Assembly (NCBI GenBank): GCA_015179125.1
Contig: WHVA01000481.1
Span: 1-64,000, forward strand
Direction of reading: 5' to 3'
Source of the DNA: Gautieria morchelliformis
Lineage: Eukaryota; Basidiomycota; Agaricomycetes; Gomphales; Gomphaceae
DNA length: 64,000 nucleotides
Under the pieces are notes generated by a model. The model ran no database searches and was not told the DNA's origin. It saw only the letters and a program-made list of their open reading frames with translations. A program made the translations under genes and the position numbers. Of this stretch, positions 1-11,225 are shown piece after piece. Position 1 is the first letter of the stretch, and each line of letters begins with the position of its first letter.

Positions 1-1
1 T

Positions 2-322
2 GACGGAATGATCGCTCCGACTTCTGATGTCCATGTCCCACCTCCACCCCGTCTTCAACGTAGTGAAGTTACTCCCTGCGCTGGAGACCCAATTCCAGGT
101 CAGAAGGCTCGTCTGCCACCTCCCCCGGAAATTGTAGATGGGGAAGAGCACTATGTGGTGGAACGGATCCTGGACAGCAGGTTTGTGCGAGGACGACTGC
201 AATTCCTCGTGAAATGGGAAGGGTATGGGTATGAGGAGAATTCGTGGGTCCCGGAGCAAGATGTCTCCGCTCCGGACAAACTCCGTGAGTTCTATAGGAC
301 ACACCCTGGTGCCCCTCGCTGA
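2..322 (+). CDS. Gypsy F pol, C-terminal end of integrase with chromodomain (partial)
   Basis: The frame is open from the window edge and stops at 320-322. The last roughly 60 residues form a chromodomain: an acidic lead-in (DGEEHYVVERIL), then LQFLVKWEGYGYEENSWVPE, with the aromatic and acidic positions of the fold. In Ty3/gypsy chromoviruses this domain ends the integrase and steers integration to particular chromatin. A proline-rich linker precedes it, as usual after the integrase core. A polypurine tract and an LTR-like sequence follow within 70 bp, so this is the 3' end of a plus-strand element whose body lies outside the window. It is a different family from the gypsy copies at 4.2, 38-50 and 51-59 kb. 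The visible part has no stop or frameshift. Confidence 0.85.
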   Translation, partial: DGMIAPTSDVHVPPPPRLQRSEVTPCAGDPIPGQKARLPPPPEIVDGEEHYVVERILDSRFVRGRLQFLVKWEGYGYEENSWVPEQDVSAPDKLREFYRTHPGAPR

Positions 323-379
323 ATCCGCTCACTTGCATTTCAATCCTCGTGTCCCGTGCTTCGAGGACACAGCACGCTA

Positions 380-391
380 GAGGGGGGGTGA
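380..391 (+). promoter_or_regulatory. Polypurine tract of gypsy F
   Basis: A purine run (AGAGGGGGGG) sits directly before the TGTCAG start of the 3' LTR and 58 bp after the pol stop, the expected position for the plus-strand primer. Confidence 0.6.
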
Positions 392-694
392 TGTCAGGGG
401 ACACCCTGTTTTCCATTTCCAGTTCCGACTCCATTTCCGACTCCGCTTCCGGTTCCAATTCCATCTCCGCCTCTGCTTTCGGAAATGATTCCGCTTCCAG
501 GAGAACTTCCACCAGTTCTGTTCGCTTTTCCAGTTCCACTCCAATTTCCGACTTCCGCTCTCGGAACAGTGTCGGAAATCAGGCGACTCGCGTAATAGGT
601 GGCATCAAGGGAGGTCAGGGGGATGCAGGGTTGATGGCGAGTGCCAAGTGCTGTCCCTGGCCGCGCAGCGTAGTATAATACGGGCTCGCTGACA
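392..694 (+). repeat. Gypsy F 3' LTR (end uncertain)
   Basis: The sequence begins TGTCAG after the polypurine tract and reaches CTGACA at 689-694, a possible 6-bp terminal inverted repeat. It is saturated with the pentamer TTCCG, like the LTR of gypsy C. A TATA-like AGTATAATAC lies at about 670-680, only about 20 bp from the proposed end, so R and U5 seem to be missing. The LTR may be truncated at the junction, and CTGACA may belong to the next module instead. Confidence 0.5.
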
Positions 695-870
695 TTGGGG
701 GTCCTTAGACTTTTCTCTTTGGATTTCCCCTTGTCAGGTGAGAATCCCTCTCTTGTATACTCTGTTGTTCATTTATACATACTTTGGATTTCCTCTTGTC
801 AGTTGTGTGGTAGTGTGATCTCCACAACCAGCCAGGGTTGCCCTTACAAGCACCTCGGGGCTCTAATGTG
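690..870. repeat. Module shared with 11226-11395, next to copia B gag-like sequence
   Basis: This stretch is a diverged copy of 11226-11395. Both hold CCTTAGA-TTTTCTCTTTGGAT, then a C-rich end and CAG, a spacer of about 50-70 bp, a second copy of the TTTGGAT...CAG segment, and a TTGCCCTTA box. Read on the minus strand, the 11-kb copy is the tail of a copia B gag relic. Both copies abut the end of an unrelated gypsy 3' LTR. Confidence 0.5.
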
Positions 871-1679
871 TCTCGTTGATTCAACTATCGTGCAGACATG
901 ATAATATGGAAAGGGGTGCACTGTAGGAAGTGTGCGCCTGTACAGGTCAAGAACCTGGAACATGAAGTAGAGCTTGCGAACTCGCCTTGGCTCCATAATC
1001 CTCCAAAGGTACCAGAACTGAGAAGCCATGGCAGAGATTGTCAATTCTGGCGATTACACCTTCCGATTTGACTTTGCTATAGCCAGTCCAAATAGTGTTA
1101 CTTTCATGATCATAACCAGACATTCTTTCCTAGCCGCCTTGTCCTCTCCTCGAGTCCGTGCGCCGGTTCAGGTCCGCCAGTTCGTGTTGTCAATGGCCCG
1201 TGACAGATCAATCGATGCATGATGCATTTACCCTCACAGATTATAGCAGTTGTTCGGAGCCCTTTGCCGACAGCGCTGATAATAGTACGAAGGCTAAGCT
1301 AGTGAAGGTGAAGTATGAAAACTCACCAGTGGTGCTTAAGTCCTCCTCTGGTCGAAGATAGGAATCCATAGAAGAGGGCTCAAGACGATAGTCACAGTGA
1401 GGTCAAGTTTTGCACAAGATAGATGTATGATAATTGAACTGGGGAATATACATGTGAATGTAAACTACTTATACTGAATGCTCATATGATGCTAGCGAAT
1501 AGGAAAGAGGCTGTCTTGAGTCAGGGTTGGATAGGGGTGCACAGTCGGGATACAAATAGATGAAACACATACAATAGAGAATAGAGGAAGGCAGGAGTGC
1601 AAACATGAAACAACGTAGGGGAAGAGGATAAAGGTACCCATGTAAGAAAACACGCCTTGAGACCTGCATACACGTTACC
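871..1679. other. No gene recognised
   Basis: Only short unsupported frames occur here. On the minus strand around 1050-900 a broken translation loosely resembles copia protease flanks (…LLHVPG), but stops interrupt it and I do not call it. No tRNA-like structure was seen. Confidence 0.4.
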
Positions 1680-2167
1680 TGTTAGCAACTTGGGGTTATG
1701 GCAGGGAAGGTTCGGTAGAGTTCTTAGAAAGCTAGAATCAAATACACTCTCTCAGTCAATTTATTGTCACTGTTATATTAATACAATACCTAGAATCAAA
1801 TTCACTACATGATTTTCAGTCAACATGCTATGAAAATATAAAGAATGCTACTCACCTCTCTCAGTGAATTTATTGTCACTGAGAGAGGAGCACTATCCTG
1901 TCTCAGAAGGCATATACGTGCACCTGGCCCTTTAGCGCTCAAGAGCTCGCGCGTCAAAGTCATTTCAAACTCCGCTGGGTGCAGCCGCCTGTGAAAATAG
2001 AGATAACAAAATGAAATGGAGAGATAGGGAGTGACTGGAAATTTTAGAAAATAATCAGAGAAGTGAATGCATGGTACAAGAATGATATGAGAAGAGATTG
2101 AAACACCATACAATAAATCGAATACATTATGCTTGATTTTGGTGCAGGAGCATAAATGCACCCAACA
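1680..2167 (-). repeat. Copia A' 3' LTR (diverged)
   Basis: On the minus strand it begins TGTTGGGTGCATTTATG, as the copia A LTRs do, and aligns along its length with 40237-40734 with many substitutions. The LTR hairpin is kept: arms 1855-1867 and 1876-1888 are perfect 13-bp complements. The end at 1680 is inferred from length and a TGTT start on the plus strand. No target-site duplication can be tested because the other end of the element is missing. Confidence 0.7.
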
Positions 2168-2179
2168 CGCCCCTCAAGC

Positions 2180-4211
2180 TTAATATATTCCGATTTTCTC
2201 GTTGAGGATTCTCACTCTAGGACTAGGAAGTCCTTTAGTGAGAAGATCGGCTAGCATGTGTTCCATTGGTAGGTACACAAGCTTAATTTCTCCATCTTCA
2301 ACTATATCTCGACTGAAATATAATCTAATGTCGAAATGCTTGGTCCTCGTGTGTTGTTGAGTGCCATAGACGATGGCAATGGCTGATTGATTGTCTGAAT
2401 AAAGTTTGATGGGATAATTCAGCAGTTGGAACACTTCAGAAATAAAGTGGTGCATCCATAAGGCTTCTTTGCTCGCATGAGTCAGAGCAACGAATTCGGC
2501 TTCAGTTGATGATAGGGCTACTATGGATTGTTTTTGACAACTCCATGATACTGTCCCTCCATCAATCTGAAAAATATAAGCCGAGTATGAGTGCCTGTGC
2601 TCTTGTGAAGCCCAATCCGCATCTGAATACCCAATGAGGCCGTCTCGATTTTTCCCAAGTGTCAATTTGTAGTCCATCGTGCCTTTTAGATATTTAAAGA
2701 CACGTTTGACTGCATTCCAATGAGTTGGACCTGGGTTTTCAAGGAATTGAGAAAGTAATGACACTGCGAATGCAATGTCTGGTCGAGTGGCTACAGCTGC
2801 CCACATCAATGATCCTATTGCTTGTCTGTATGGAATTTTCGACATCTTCTGCTTGTCTTCATCTGTGGAAGGGCATTGGTCTCTGGATAATTTAACGGCT
2901 GGGTCAAGAGGCGTGGAAAACGTTTTGGCATCATCCAGATTGAAATTTTTGATGATTTTCTGGATGTATGCGCTTTGGGATATTGCAATCGATTTGTTCT
3001 TCCAATCTCTTTCGATTTTGAGGTTCAAAAGCCAGTGAATCTCGCCTAGATCTTTCATGCTGAAGATCTGGGCAAGGTCATGCTTTACCCCATCAAGGAT
3101 TGGTTGACTCTCAGCTGTGATAGTGAGGTCGTCTACTGCTGTTGCAATAATCGCATGCCCTCTCGGTCCACGTCTGCAAAACACAGCTCCATCCGAAGCT
3201 GATTTAGTGAATCCTAACTTGAGAAATTCACCACTCAGACATTTGTACCATTCCCTTCCAGACTGTTTGAGGCCATAAAGTGCTTTCTTCAGCAGGAGGA
3301 CATCATCTTTGTCTCCGGTCTCATATCCATACGGCTGTCTCATGTAAGGAGGAATACCCATCTATTTCCGACAATATTTGCCCCAGAAGGTGGTTTAACC
3401 ACTTCCCATACACCTTTGTCGAGTAGCACCTTGTACTCTTTATCCATTGATGCTTTCCACATAGGATCATTTAAGGCTTCATCTGCATTGCTAGGCTCAG
3501 TCTGATTCAAATCCGGCAGCACCTTATCTTTGTTTTGATCGGAGGTCGAAAGTGTACTGATGGCAAGGTTATAATCACTGATGCCTTCAGTTTCAGAGGA
3601 TAAATCTTGTTCGAATAATTTGTCTTGATGGTCCTCAATGTCCTCGTAAGCTAGTGTAGTGATGTCTGCACCAGCATGTCTCTTAGCTTGAGATCTTGTT
3701 ACAGGACCACTTGGGGCCGGCCGCTCCTGCTGCTGATGGATCCTCTCGCTTCTCCTTGTTGGAGCAGCTTCTTTAGGTCTGACATCAACAGTCTGGCTGG
3801 GTTGCAGCTCTTCAAGACGTTCCTCTGGTTCATTATCGTCGATTTCCTCGATCTTTGCCTCCTCACTGACTAAGTGACTAGGCATAGGTGCTGGCGCCGA
3901 GATGGCCTGTATCACTTTTCTGGACGTAGGTAGCTGTGACTCTTCAATAGAAATGATTGGAGCTTTGCCCCCCTTCATCTCTGAGTCAAATATAACATTC
4001 CGCTTGACAGAAACCTTCTGAGAGTCAGGCCAGTAGATGCAGTGACCATGGCTCTGTCCAGAGATTCCTATCCACCAAGCTCTTTTGGCACGGGCTGCTA
4101 ATTTGTTTCCCTCTTTGACTTTAATGTAGACTTCAATTCCCCACACGTGTATGTCCTTCAGGTTCGGTTTTTCGTGATGGATCATTTCAAAAGGGGTTTT
4201 GTCTGGCAAAG
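2180..4211 (-). pseudogene. Copia A' pol remnant (integrase C-terminus, RT, RNase H)
   Basis: Two minus-strand frames match the copia A polyprotein. 4209-3340 covers the integrase C-terminal part and the linker to RT. 3361-2180 covers the second half of RT (LYGLKQSGREWYK, AVDDLT) and RNase H (GYSDADW, SSTEAEF, YSDNQSAIAI), ending ADLLTKGLPSPR. Where they meet, about 65 codons found in copia A are missing, including the RT segment with the first catalytic Asp (copia A: QMDVDYAYLN). Gag, protease and most of integrase are absent because gypsy B1 starts at 4212, inside the sequence for DKTPFEMIHHEKP. It is dead and older than copia A. The end of pol lies 13 bp from the 3' LTR, as in copia A. Confidence 0.9.
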
Positions 4212-4742
4212 TGTAAGAACCCGGCCTTTGGCTGGTTACTTACCGGTAAAACCTTCTTCCGAGCCCGAGCCTTGTGATATTCGTGCCCGAGTACACATGA
4301 TCTTTATCCACGCCCGAGCCCGAGCTTTAGCTCATATCCGACCTTGAACCCATGACCGTAGTCCCTTAGTTACTGATTCCGCTCCATCATGCATCATTCA
4401 TATATTACCTCGCCCTGACCTCCACTAATATGTTCGCCCCTGACTCGTACCCTCGCTCGTATATAACCCCCCTTGTATGCATTCCTACTCCTCAGTCTGA
4501 AAATCAACTATCGTATCCCTTCGATCCCTAGCTAGTTTCTAAGCCTCGCCTCTTAAGCCAAACTTCGCCTCTTATTCATTTGCCTCCGAAATTGGGACTT
4601 GTGCGTAGGGTCGGCGCAGCACATAAGCTGAAGCCAAGTCCCTCTCCGACTTCCCCGTCCAAACCTCGCCCCGTAACCTCGGACCTTACCTTGGGTTTCA
4701 CTCCCAACCTCGGTCAACCTTACGACGGATCGTATCGTAACA
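4212..4742 (+). repeat. Gypsy B1 5' LTR
   Basis: It runs from TGTAAGAACCC to CGTATCGTAACA, 531 bp with TG/CA ends. TATATAA lies at 4461-4467, and CAGTCTGAAAAT at 4493-4504, about 31 bp downstream, is the predicted mRNA start and self-primer. An open frame crosses the LTR from 4580 into gag, but gag probably starts at 4787, outside the LTR. Confidence 0.9.
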
Positions 4743-4786
4743 GTATTTTCACACTGCTTACACCCTATGTATCCCTTTTCTTCACT

Positions 4787-6011
4787 ATGTCCATGATGAC
4801 TCGTTCTCGCACCCTTCGGGGTGTATCAGAACAACGACGTTTCTCGGAAGCCCCCGACGACTCACCACCGTCCCCGGGGATACCCCTCGCAGACCCCGCT
4901 GAGCCTAGTAACAAAGGCAAAGGTAGGGCTAACCCCGGTGATCCTTCTGGTGATCCAGGTGATGGCTCGGGAAGTTCTGACAACGATCAGGACCTCCCCA
5001 ACCTACCACCTGAGGACCTCGGTGACCTCGAGGACAACGAGCTTATGTGTCGAGTGTTCATCAAACTCGCGAAACCTCGCGAGTCCGAAGCACGAGCCAA
5101 GGTCAAGGAACCGGATAGTTATGACGGTAATGACCAGGCCAAGCTTCGCACCTTCTTCCTTCAATGCGTACTCAACTTCCGAGATCGCCCCACAGCTTTC
5201 AAGACTGGGGCCTCGAAGGTACAGTATGCTATTTCTTACCTGTCCGGCTCAGCTCTACAGTATTTTGAGCCGGCAATCCTTGGCGAAGTCCAACCCGAGC
5301 CAGATTGGCTCGAGGACGGGGACAGCTTCAAAGCCGAGCTCGAGCTCAACTTCGGCCCATACGACAACGCTGCCCAAGCCGAGATTGACCTCGAGAAGAT
5401 CGTTATGAAAGAGCGCCACAAGGCCGCACGATTATTTATCGACTTCGCCCGAGCTTCGACTCGGACTCAGTGGAACAATGCGGCCCTCTGACACTTCGCC
5501 TACAAGGGCTTGGCCAAACGAATCAAGGATGACTTACTTCACTTCCCTTGATTCTGCAGCCTCGCCGAGCTTAGGAACTTCGCGCTGGAATGCGACAGCC
5601 GTTACTGGGAGCGTAAGGAATATGACGCCGATCAATGGTCATAGCTCCCAGCCTGCACACACTAATCAGTCCAGCAGCAATGCCACTAACAACAACCATT
5701 TGTCCAGCGGTTCTAATAACAATAAGAACTGCAACAAGACTAACAACAACGGCAAGGGTTCCAACAACAACTCTTCGAACAACAAGAGCCAGCCTGACAT
5801 TTCGAGCAAACTCGGGAAGGATGGCAAACTACTTCCTGAGGAGCGCCAACGTCGGGTCGACCAAGGCCTTTGTCTGCTTTGCGGCACCAAAGGCCACATC
5901 GTCAAGGACTGCCCGAAGAACAAGTCTACCAGCAGTAGCGGTTCTAAAGGTCGGGTAGCGAAGACCCCTAACGAGGGGACTTCGGCCTCCATTACGGAGG
6001 TGAAAAAATAG
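4787..6011 (+). pseudogene. Gypsy B1 gag (broken)
   Basis: From ATG 4787 the frame encodes a Retrotrans_gag capsid domain (DSYDGNDQAKLRTFFLQC, then SYLSGSALQYFEP). It stops at 5489-5491, where the B2 copy reads CGA, a C-to-T change at a CpG. The rest continues in another frame from about 5560: an Asn-rich linker and a CCHC knuckle (CLLCGTKGHIVKDC) near 5870-5915, ending AAA AAA TAG. So one stop and at least one frameshift are present. The knuckle and gag-pol junction match gypsy B2. Confidence 0.85.
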
Positions 6012-9000
6012 GTAGCAACCTTGGAACCACATGATCCGAGGATTGCGGTAACCTCACCCGTGTGCTCAGACTCAGCGCTGCTTCTCATTCATTGTCCAAA
6101 ATTCCCTTAATGTAGATCTAACCTCGCCTTCGCTCCCCAACGTCGCTTTTGTTGCATTAGTTGCCTGCGGGTCCTCAGATTGTTTTATTGAATCCAGATT
6201 TGTCCAGAAGTACTCTATGCCTGCTTACCCTGTCTCTCCTATACCCTTGAAACTATTTGACGGTAGTACTAACACTACCATTACCCAAGCTCTAGACCTC
6301 TGCATTTGCTTTCCGACCGGCGAACAACAATGGGTTACCTTCTACATAACCTCGCTCGACTCGAGTTGCTCGATGGTACTTGGCCACAACTGGCTCACCC
6401 GCTACAATCCGTCGATTGACTGGGTATTGGGCAGTATTACTTTCAAGACCATCGACCTAACAACGACTCCAGCGACCACGGCGACGTCAGCCCGCTCAGC
6501 TTTGGCTACGACTTCGACCTCGCTACGGCATCTTCGCCCCCGCCTCCGACCTCGCCTCCGAAGTTGCAAGCACCCTGTTTCCCTAATCAATGCACCCGCT
6601 TTCATGCGTGCGTCTAATTGGAAGGGTCCGAAGTGTTTCAGCTCAATCTGGCTCGCCTGAGCTCCTCGCCAGAGGGCAACATCGGGAGAAAGTTCCTCCG
6701 AGCTTTCTGAGAACGTTAGAAACATGTTCCCGAAGTATATCACGAATTTGCAGATGTGTTCAGTAAAGCACACGCTGACACTCTAGCTCCCCACCAACCC
6801 CACGATATCAAAATCAACCTCGAAGAAGGGACCTCGCCACCTATCGGTCCCATCTACTCTCTCTCAGCTTCCGAACTCAAAGCCTTCATGAGTTCATCGA
6901 CGAGCACTTGAACATCGGTTTCATCCACCTTCCGCTCGCCTCATGGTGCACCGGTATTGTTTGTTCGCAAAAAAATGGTTCCCTTCGTTGTGTGTCGACT
7001 TCCGAGGTTTAAACAAGATCTCGAAAAAAGATCGTATCCATTGCCATTGATTGCTGACTTACTTGATGCTCCAAAGAATGCTCGCATCTATACGAAGATT
7101 GACCTTCGTCACACTTACCACCTCGTACGGGTGGCCGAGGGTGACGAATGGAAAACCGCCTTCAGGACTCACTATGGGTCTTTTGAATGGTTGGTTATGC
7201 CATTTGGTCTCACTAACGGCCCTGCTGCTTTCCAGAGATTCATGAACGAGATTTTCGCCGACTTTTGGACGTTTGTGTGGTGTATACTTGGATGACATTC
7301 TAATCTACTCCAGTGACCCTCCAAACATGTTGAACATGTCAAGGAAGTCTTGCGACAACTGCGACTCAACAACCTCTTCGCCAAAGAAGACAAATGCGAG
7401 TTTCATCGGACTCGGTTGAATTCCTCGGCTACATACTCTCTCCGAGGGTCTCACTATGGCGGACGACAAGGTAAAGGTCATTCAATACTGGCCTGAACCT
7501 CGCAAAGTTCGCGACATCCAATCCTTCCTCAGCTTCGCCAACTTCTACCGACGTTTCATTCACAACTACTCCGACATCACCATTCCTCTCACCCGACTCA
7601 CCCGCAAGGGTACCCCTTGGAACCTTTCCGAGGATTGTCGGCAGGCCTTCAACTTGTTGAAGAAGGCGTTCACTACCGCTCCTATCCTTACCCACTGGAT
7701 TCCTGACCTTCCACTAATCGTAGAGACTGATGCTTCAGATTATGCCTTAGCGGCAATCTTATCATTGCGAGCCTCGGAAGGCGAACTTCATCCCGCCGCT
7801 TTCCACTCCCACACATTCACCTCTACCGAGCTCAACTACGATGTTCACGACAAGGAGCTCCTAGCCATTTTTGAAGCGTTTCAACGCTGGCGACAATACC
7901 TCGAGGGCTCTGGCGACCCTGTCGACGTTATCACCGATCACAAGAACCTCGAATACTTTTCAACAACAAAGCTCCTGACCCGTCGACAAGCTCGGTGGTC
8001 AGAATACCTTTCCCAGTTCAACCTCGCCATACACTTCCGACCTGGTCGCCTCGGAACGAAGCCTGACTCTCTCACTAGACGATGGGATGTCTACCTTAAA
8101 GAGGGGAATAGCGACTATGCCACCATAAACCCACAGAACCTACGGCCAGTGTTTACCCAACACCAGCTGGCATCGTCCCTTAGAGCTACTAACCTCGCTC
8201 CCGTCGTACTCCGAGCCACTTCACTGCTTGATACCGAGCAGATCCGAGCTGACATACTAGCAAACCTCCCCTCGGACCCCATAGCCAAGTCGCACCTCGG
8301 CTTGGTCAATGACCCGAGGTGGACCACAGATGTGAGGGCAACACTAATGACGAAGCCACAACCAAAGATATTCAAGGAGATAAGAGCCGATACTAGGACA
8401 ATGACCAACTGTGTAGTGGGTATCCTCAGATTATAACTCTACCAACGATAGATACATGGGGACTTGCCTGTGTAGTGGGTATCCTCAGAGATCAAGCTGA
8501 GGAAACACCACCACACGGGCTACAGTCTTATAGCGCTGGCAAGGCTTACATAATAGGGGAGACGGAAACTTGTAGACGGTTACGGAAGGTGACGGAATGT
8601 GACGGAATGTGACATGTGACAGAGTGTGACAGAATGTGATGGAAGGTGACGGAAGGTTATGGAAACTGACGGAAGGTAACGGAAACTCATGGAAGGAAAT
8701 AGAAACTTGTGGAAGGAAATGCGTGAACCCTGACAACAGACCCCGAGGGCTTTCTCAAGCTGGACAACCGAACCTATGTTCCTGCGGCCCAAGACCTTCG
8801 ACTTCGCATCCTGCAATACAAGCACGATCATATTCTCTCGGGACACTTCGGGGTCAACAAGACCTTGGAGCTGATCCGACGAGACTACACTTGGCCAGGG
8901 ATTAGATCCTTTGTCAAGGAGTATTGCAAGACGTGTACCACTTGCATGCGAAGTAAGCCGCAACGTCACAAGCCCTATGGTCTTCTCAAACAACTCCCCG

Positions 9001-10111
9001 TTCCCGAGAAGCCTTGGAATTCCATCTCTATGGATTTCATTGAGCAGCTTCCCCCTTCGTCCGAGTTCACCTCCATCCTAGTGATTGTTGACCGCTTCAC
9101 TAAGCAGGTTATCTTCATTCCAACCACAGACAAGATAACCTCGCAAGAGCTCACTCATCTCTTTGTCCTTCATGTCTTTTCCAAGCATGGAATCCCCTCG
9201 CACGTCACCTCGGACAGGGGTTCCGAGTTCATCTAGCACTTCTGGCGTTCCCTAGGGAAAGCCTTGGACATGCGGTTGCATTTCACCTCGGGATATCATC
9301 CCGAGGGTGACGGTCAAACCGAGCGTGCTAACCAGACCTTGGAACAGTACCTCAGGATATATTTCAACTATCAGCAGTCCAATTGGACTTCGCTCCTTCC
9401 CCTAGCCGAGTTCGCCTACAACAATGCGCCTAGCGCAACCACCGGCATATCCCCATTCTTTGCTAATAAGGGTTACCATCCGAACCTCGCAGTTCACCCC
9501 GAGCGCGACCTCACCTCGGCACGAGCCCGAGACTTCGTGGTTGACCTGGACGAGCTTCACCAAGAACTTCGCCGTGCCATCCTCGAGGCTCAGAAGACCT
9601 ACCAAGCCTCGGCCGATGTTCGCCGCAAACCCGCTCCTGATTTCCAAGTAGGATCCCTCGCCTTTGTGAAGGCACAGTACTTCAGAACGACTCGTCCTAC
9701 CAAAAAGCTCGCTGAGAAGTTCTTGGGTCCTTTTGAGATCATTTCCCGAGCAGGTACTCACTCATTCACCCTTCGACTTCCAGAACACATGCATTCAGTC
9801 CATCCAGTATTCCACGTATCTATGCTCGAACCAGCCTCGCCCAACACCATCCCGAACCGAGTTCAGCCGCCTCTGCCCCCAGTCGTTATCGACGGTGAAC
9901 CCGAGTTCGAGGTTTCCGAAATCCTCGACTCGAAGATCGATAATAGACGCAAGAGCTGCAAGTTACTCTATCTTGTTAGGTGGACTGGTTAAGAAGGTAC
10001 CGACGAAGAAAGCTCGTGGATCCTCGCTTCCGAGCTTGATCATGCCTCGGAGCTGGTCACTGACTTCCACGAATCTTACCCGGCCAAGCCAGGACCTTGG
10101 ACTGCTCTATG
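6012..10111 (+). pseudogene. Gypsy B1 pol (broken)
   Basis: The domains are in order across several frames. Protease lies near 6160-6490; its active site has lost the Asp (ACGSS where B2 has DCGSS). RT is near 6860-7440 ([32 protein letters not shown]), with frameshifts around 6890, 7010, 7265, 7320 and 7410, one of them at the catalytic DD. RNase H is at 7700-8100 (ETDASDYALAAILS). Integrase runs 8740-9990 with HHCC finger (CKTCTTCMRSKPQRHK), MDFIEQLP, SDRGSEF and GQTERANQTLEQY. A chromodomain precedes the end (KLLYLVRWTG). Stops at 9235-9237 and 9990-9992 replace sense codons of B2. The solo LTR at 8331-8735 splits RNase H from integrase. Confidence 0.9.
8331..8735. mobile_element. Solo LTR G inserted in gypsy B1 pol
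   Basis: Pol sequence shared with B2 is interrupted here. The insert begins TGTGAGGGCA, ends CCCTGACA, and is flanked by ACAGA at 8326-8330 and 8736-8740, a 5-bp target-site duplication. At 405 bp with TG/CA ends and no coding capacity it fits a solo LTR of an element not otherwise present in the window. Inside are a 22-bp direct repeat (8409-8430 and 8469-8490) and a decamer-like array at 8577-8720 built from GACGGAAGGT variants. Confidence 0.85.
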
Positions 10112-10504
10112 ACCATTCCCTGTTTAACCCCCCGCGCACACCTCGCCTCGGCCTTGGTCACGAGTTGCCACTCACGAGGTTCCCCGTCGGCGAGCTTGTA
10201 CCCATATAGGGACAAGTCGGTAGGATGGTACGAGAATAACATGTGTTTATACTGTACGAATCAGCAGCATCCATGACCAGACAACAACGGTACTCACCTT
10301 TTTGCCATTCGGCCCTTCCTGCCATGGCTGCTGCATGTCGATGGCCCCCGTCTCATCAATTGGCAATACGCCAACTTCAGGTCGAACCTCGGGCATAACC
10401 TCGCCCGAGGCTCCGTTCTCCTCAGACAGTAGTGTCTGGTCCAATGCGTTGTTCGTGCTGTTCGCGTCGATGGCTGAGTTAAAGAGGGCTTGAGGGCGCA
10501 CCAT
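10057..10504 (-). CDS. Antisense tail ORF of gypsy B1
   Basis: It lies in the tail between pol and the 3' LTR, on the opposite strand and convergent with pol. The first exon (10504-10298, 69 codons) is acidic and opens MVRPQALFNSAIDAN. It ends exactly at a consensus donor, AAAAAG then GTGAGTACC. Downstream an open frame (about 10200-10057, LADGEPREWQLVTKAEAR) could be the second exon; the acceptor is not settled. No conserved domain was recognised. The real interest is its position: gypsy B2 and C carry antisense ORFs in the same place. It could be chance coding, since the region is short and the element is decayed. Confidence 0.4.
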
Positions 10505-10677
10505 AATTCGTTGGCACTTGGGTTCGCTGCCTCCTACCCACCCTTTTATCTAACCTCGGCTACGATTTAAGCTTCGCCTTTCCGGCTACTTAACATCGGG
10601 CCGGGATCTAGATTCGAGGATAGGCGAACCTTGTTCATATTATGGCTTCGAGGGTCTCGGCCATAAGGAGGGGATAC

Positions 10678-11220
10678 TGTAAGGACCCGGCCAAAGGCCG
10701 GTTACTTACCGGTAAAACCTTCTTCCGAGCCCGAGCCTTGTGATATTCGTGCCAAGTACATATGATCCTTATCCGCGCCCGAGCCCGAGCCCGAGCTTGA
10801 GTTCATATCCGACCTTGATCCCATGCCCGCATCCCCTTAGTTACTGATTCCGCTCCATCATGCATCATTCGTATATTACCTTGCCCTGACCTCGGCCTCC
10901 TGACCTCGCCCTGACCTCCACTAATATGTTCACCCCTGACTCGTACCCTCGCTCGTATATAACCCCCCTTGTATGCATTCCTACTCCTCAGTCTGAAAAT
11001 CAACTATCGTATCCCTTCGATCCTTAGCTAGTTTCTAAGCCTCGCCTCTTATTCGTTTACCTCCGAAGTTGGGACTCGTGCGTAGGGTCGGCGCAGCACA
11101 TAAGCTGAAGCCAAGTCGCTCTCCGACTTCCCCATCCAAACCTCGCCCCGTAACCTCAGACCTTGCCTCGGGTTTCGTCCCCGACCTCAGTCAACCTTAC
11201 GACGGATCGTATCGTAATAG
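10678..11220 (+). repeat. Gypsy B1 3' LTR
   Basis: It begins TGTAAGGACCCGG after a purine-rich tract (AAGGAGGGGATAC, 10665-10677) and ends CGTATCGTAATA, a mutated form of the CGTAACA end of the 5' LTR. Relative to the 5' LTR it has an extra segment of about 24 bp in the CCTCG-rich part and lacks about 20 bp near the end. Confidence 0.85.
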
Positions 11221-11225
11221 CCAGG

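Larger units (their letters stand above)
4212..11220 (+). mobile_element. Gypsy B1, degenerate Ty3/gypsy chromovirus
   Basis: Full-length layout: 5' LTR 4212-4742, gag, protease-RT-RNase H-integrase-chromodomain, an antisense tail ORF, and 3' LTR 10678-11220. It is closely related to gypsy B2 on the minus strand at 37-50 kb. Gag and pol carry many stops and frameshifts. The two LTRs differ by substitutions and indels of about 20 bp, so it is old. Bases before the 5' LTR are CAAAG and those after the 3' LTR are GCCAG, so no target-site duplication is visible. The flanks belong to two unrelated copia relics (A' and B), which suggests recombination after insertion. A solo LTR (8331-8735) interrupts it. 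Confidence 0.9.

Noticed and set aside
844..1044. Copia protease-like translation (…LLHVPG) on the minus strand
   Set aside because: Interrupted by stops and in the wrong order relative to the gag-like module; too weak to annotate.
4580..4786. Extension of gag into the LTR (MPPKLGLVRRVGAAHK…)
   Set aside because: The frame is open in B1, B2 and the B1 3' LTR, but it crosses the LTR end and primer site; the first ATG after the primer site fits better.
8577..8720. Short regularly repeated unit resembling a CRISPR-like or satellite array
   Set aside because: Tandem imperfect decamers without spacers, inside a solo LTR of a eukaryote.
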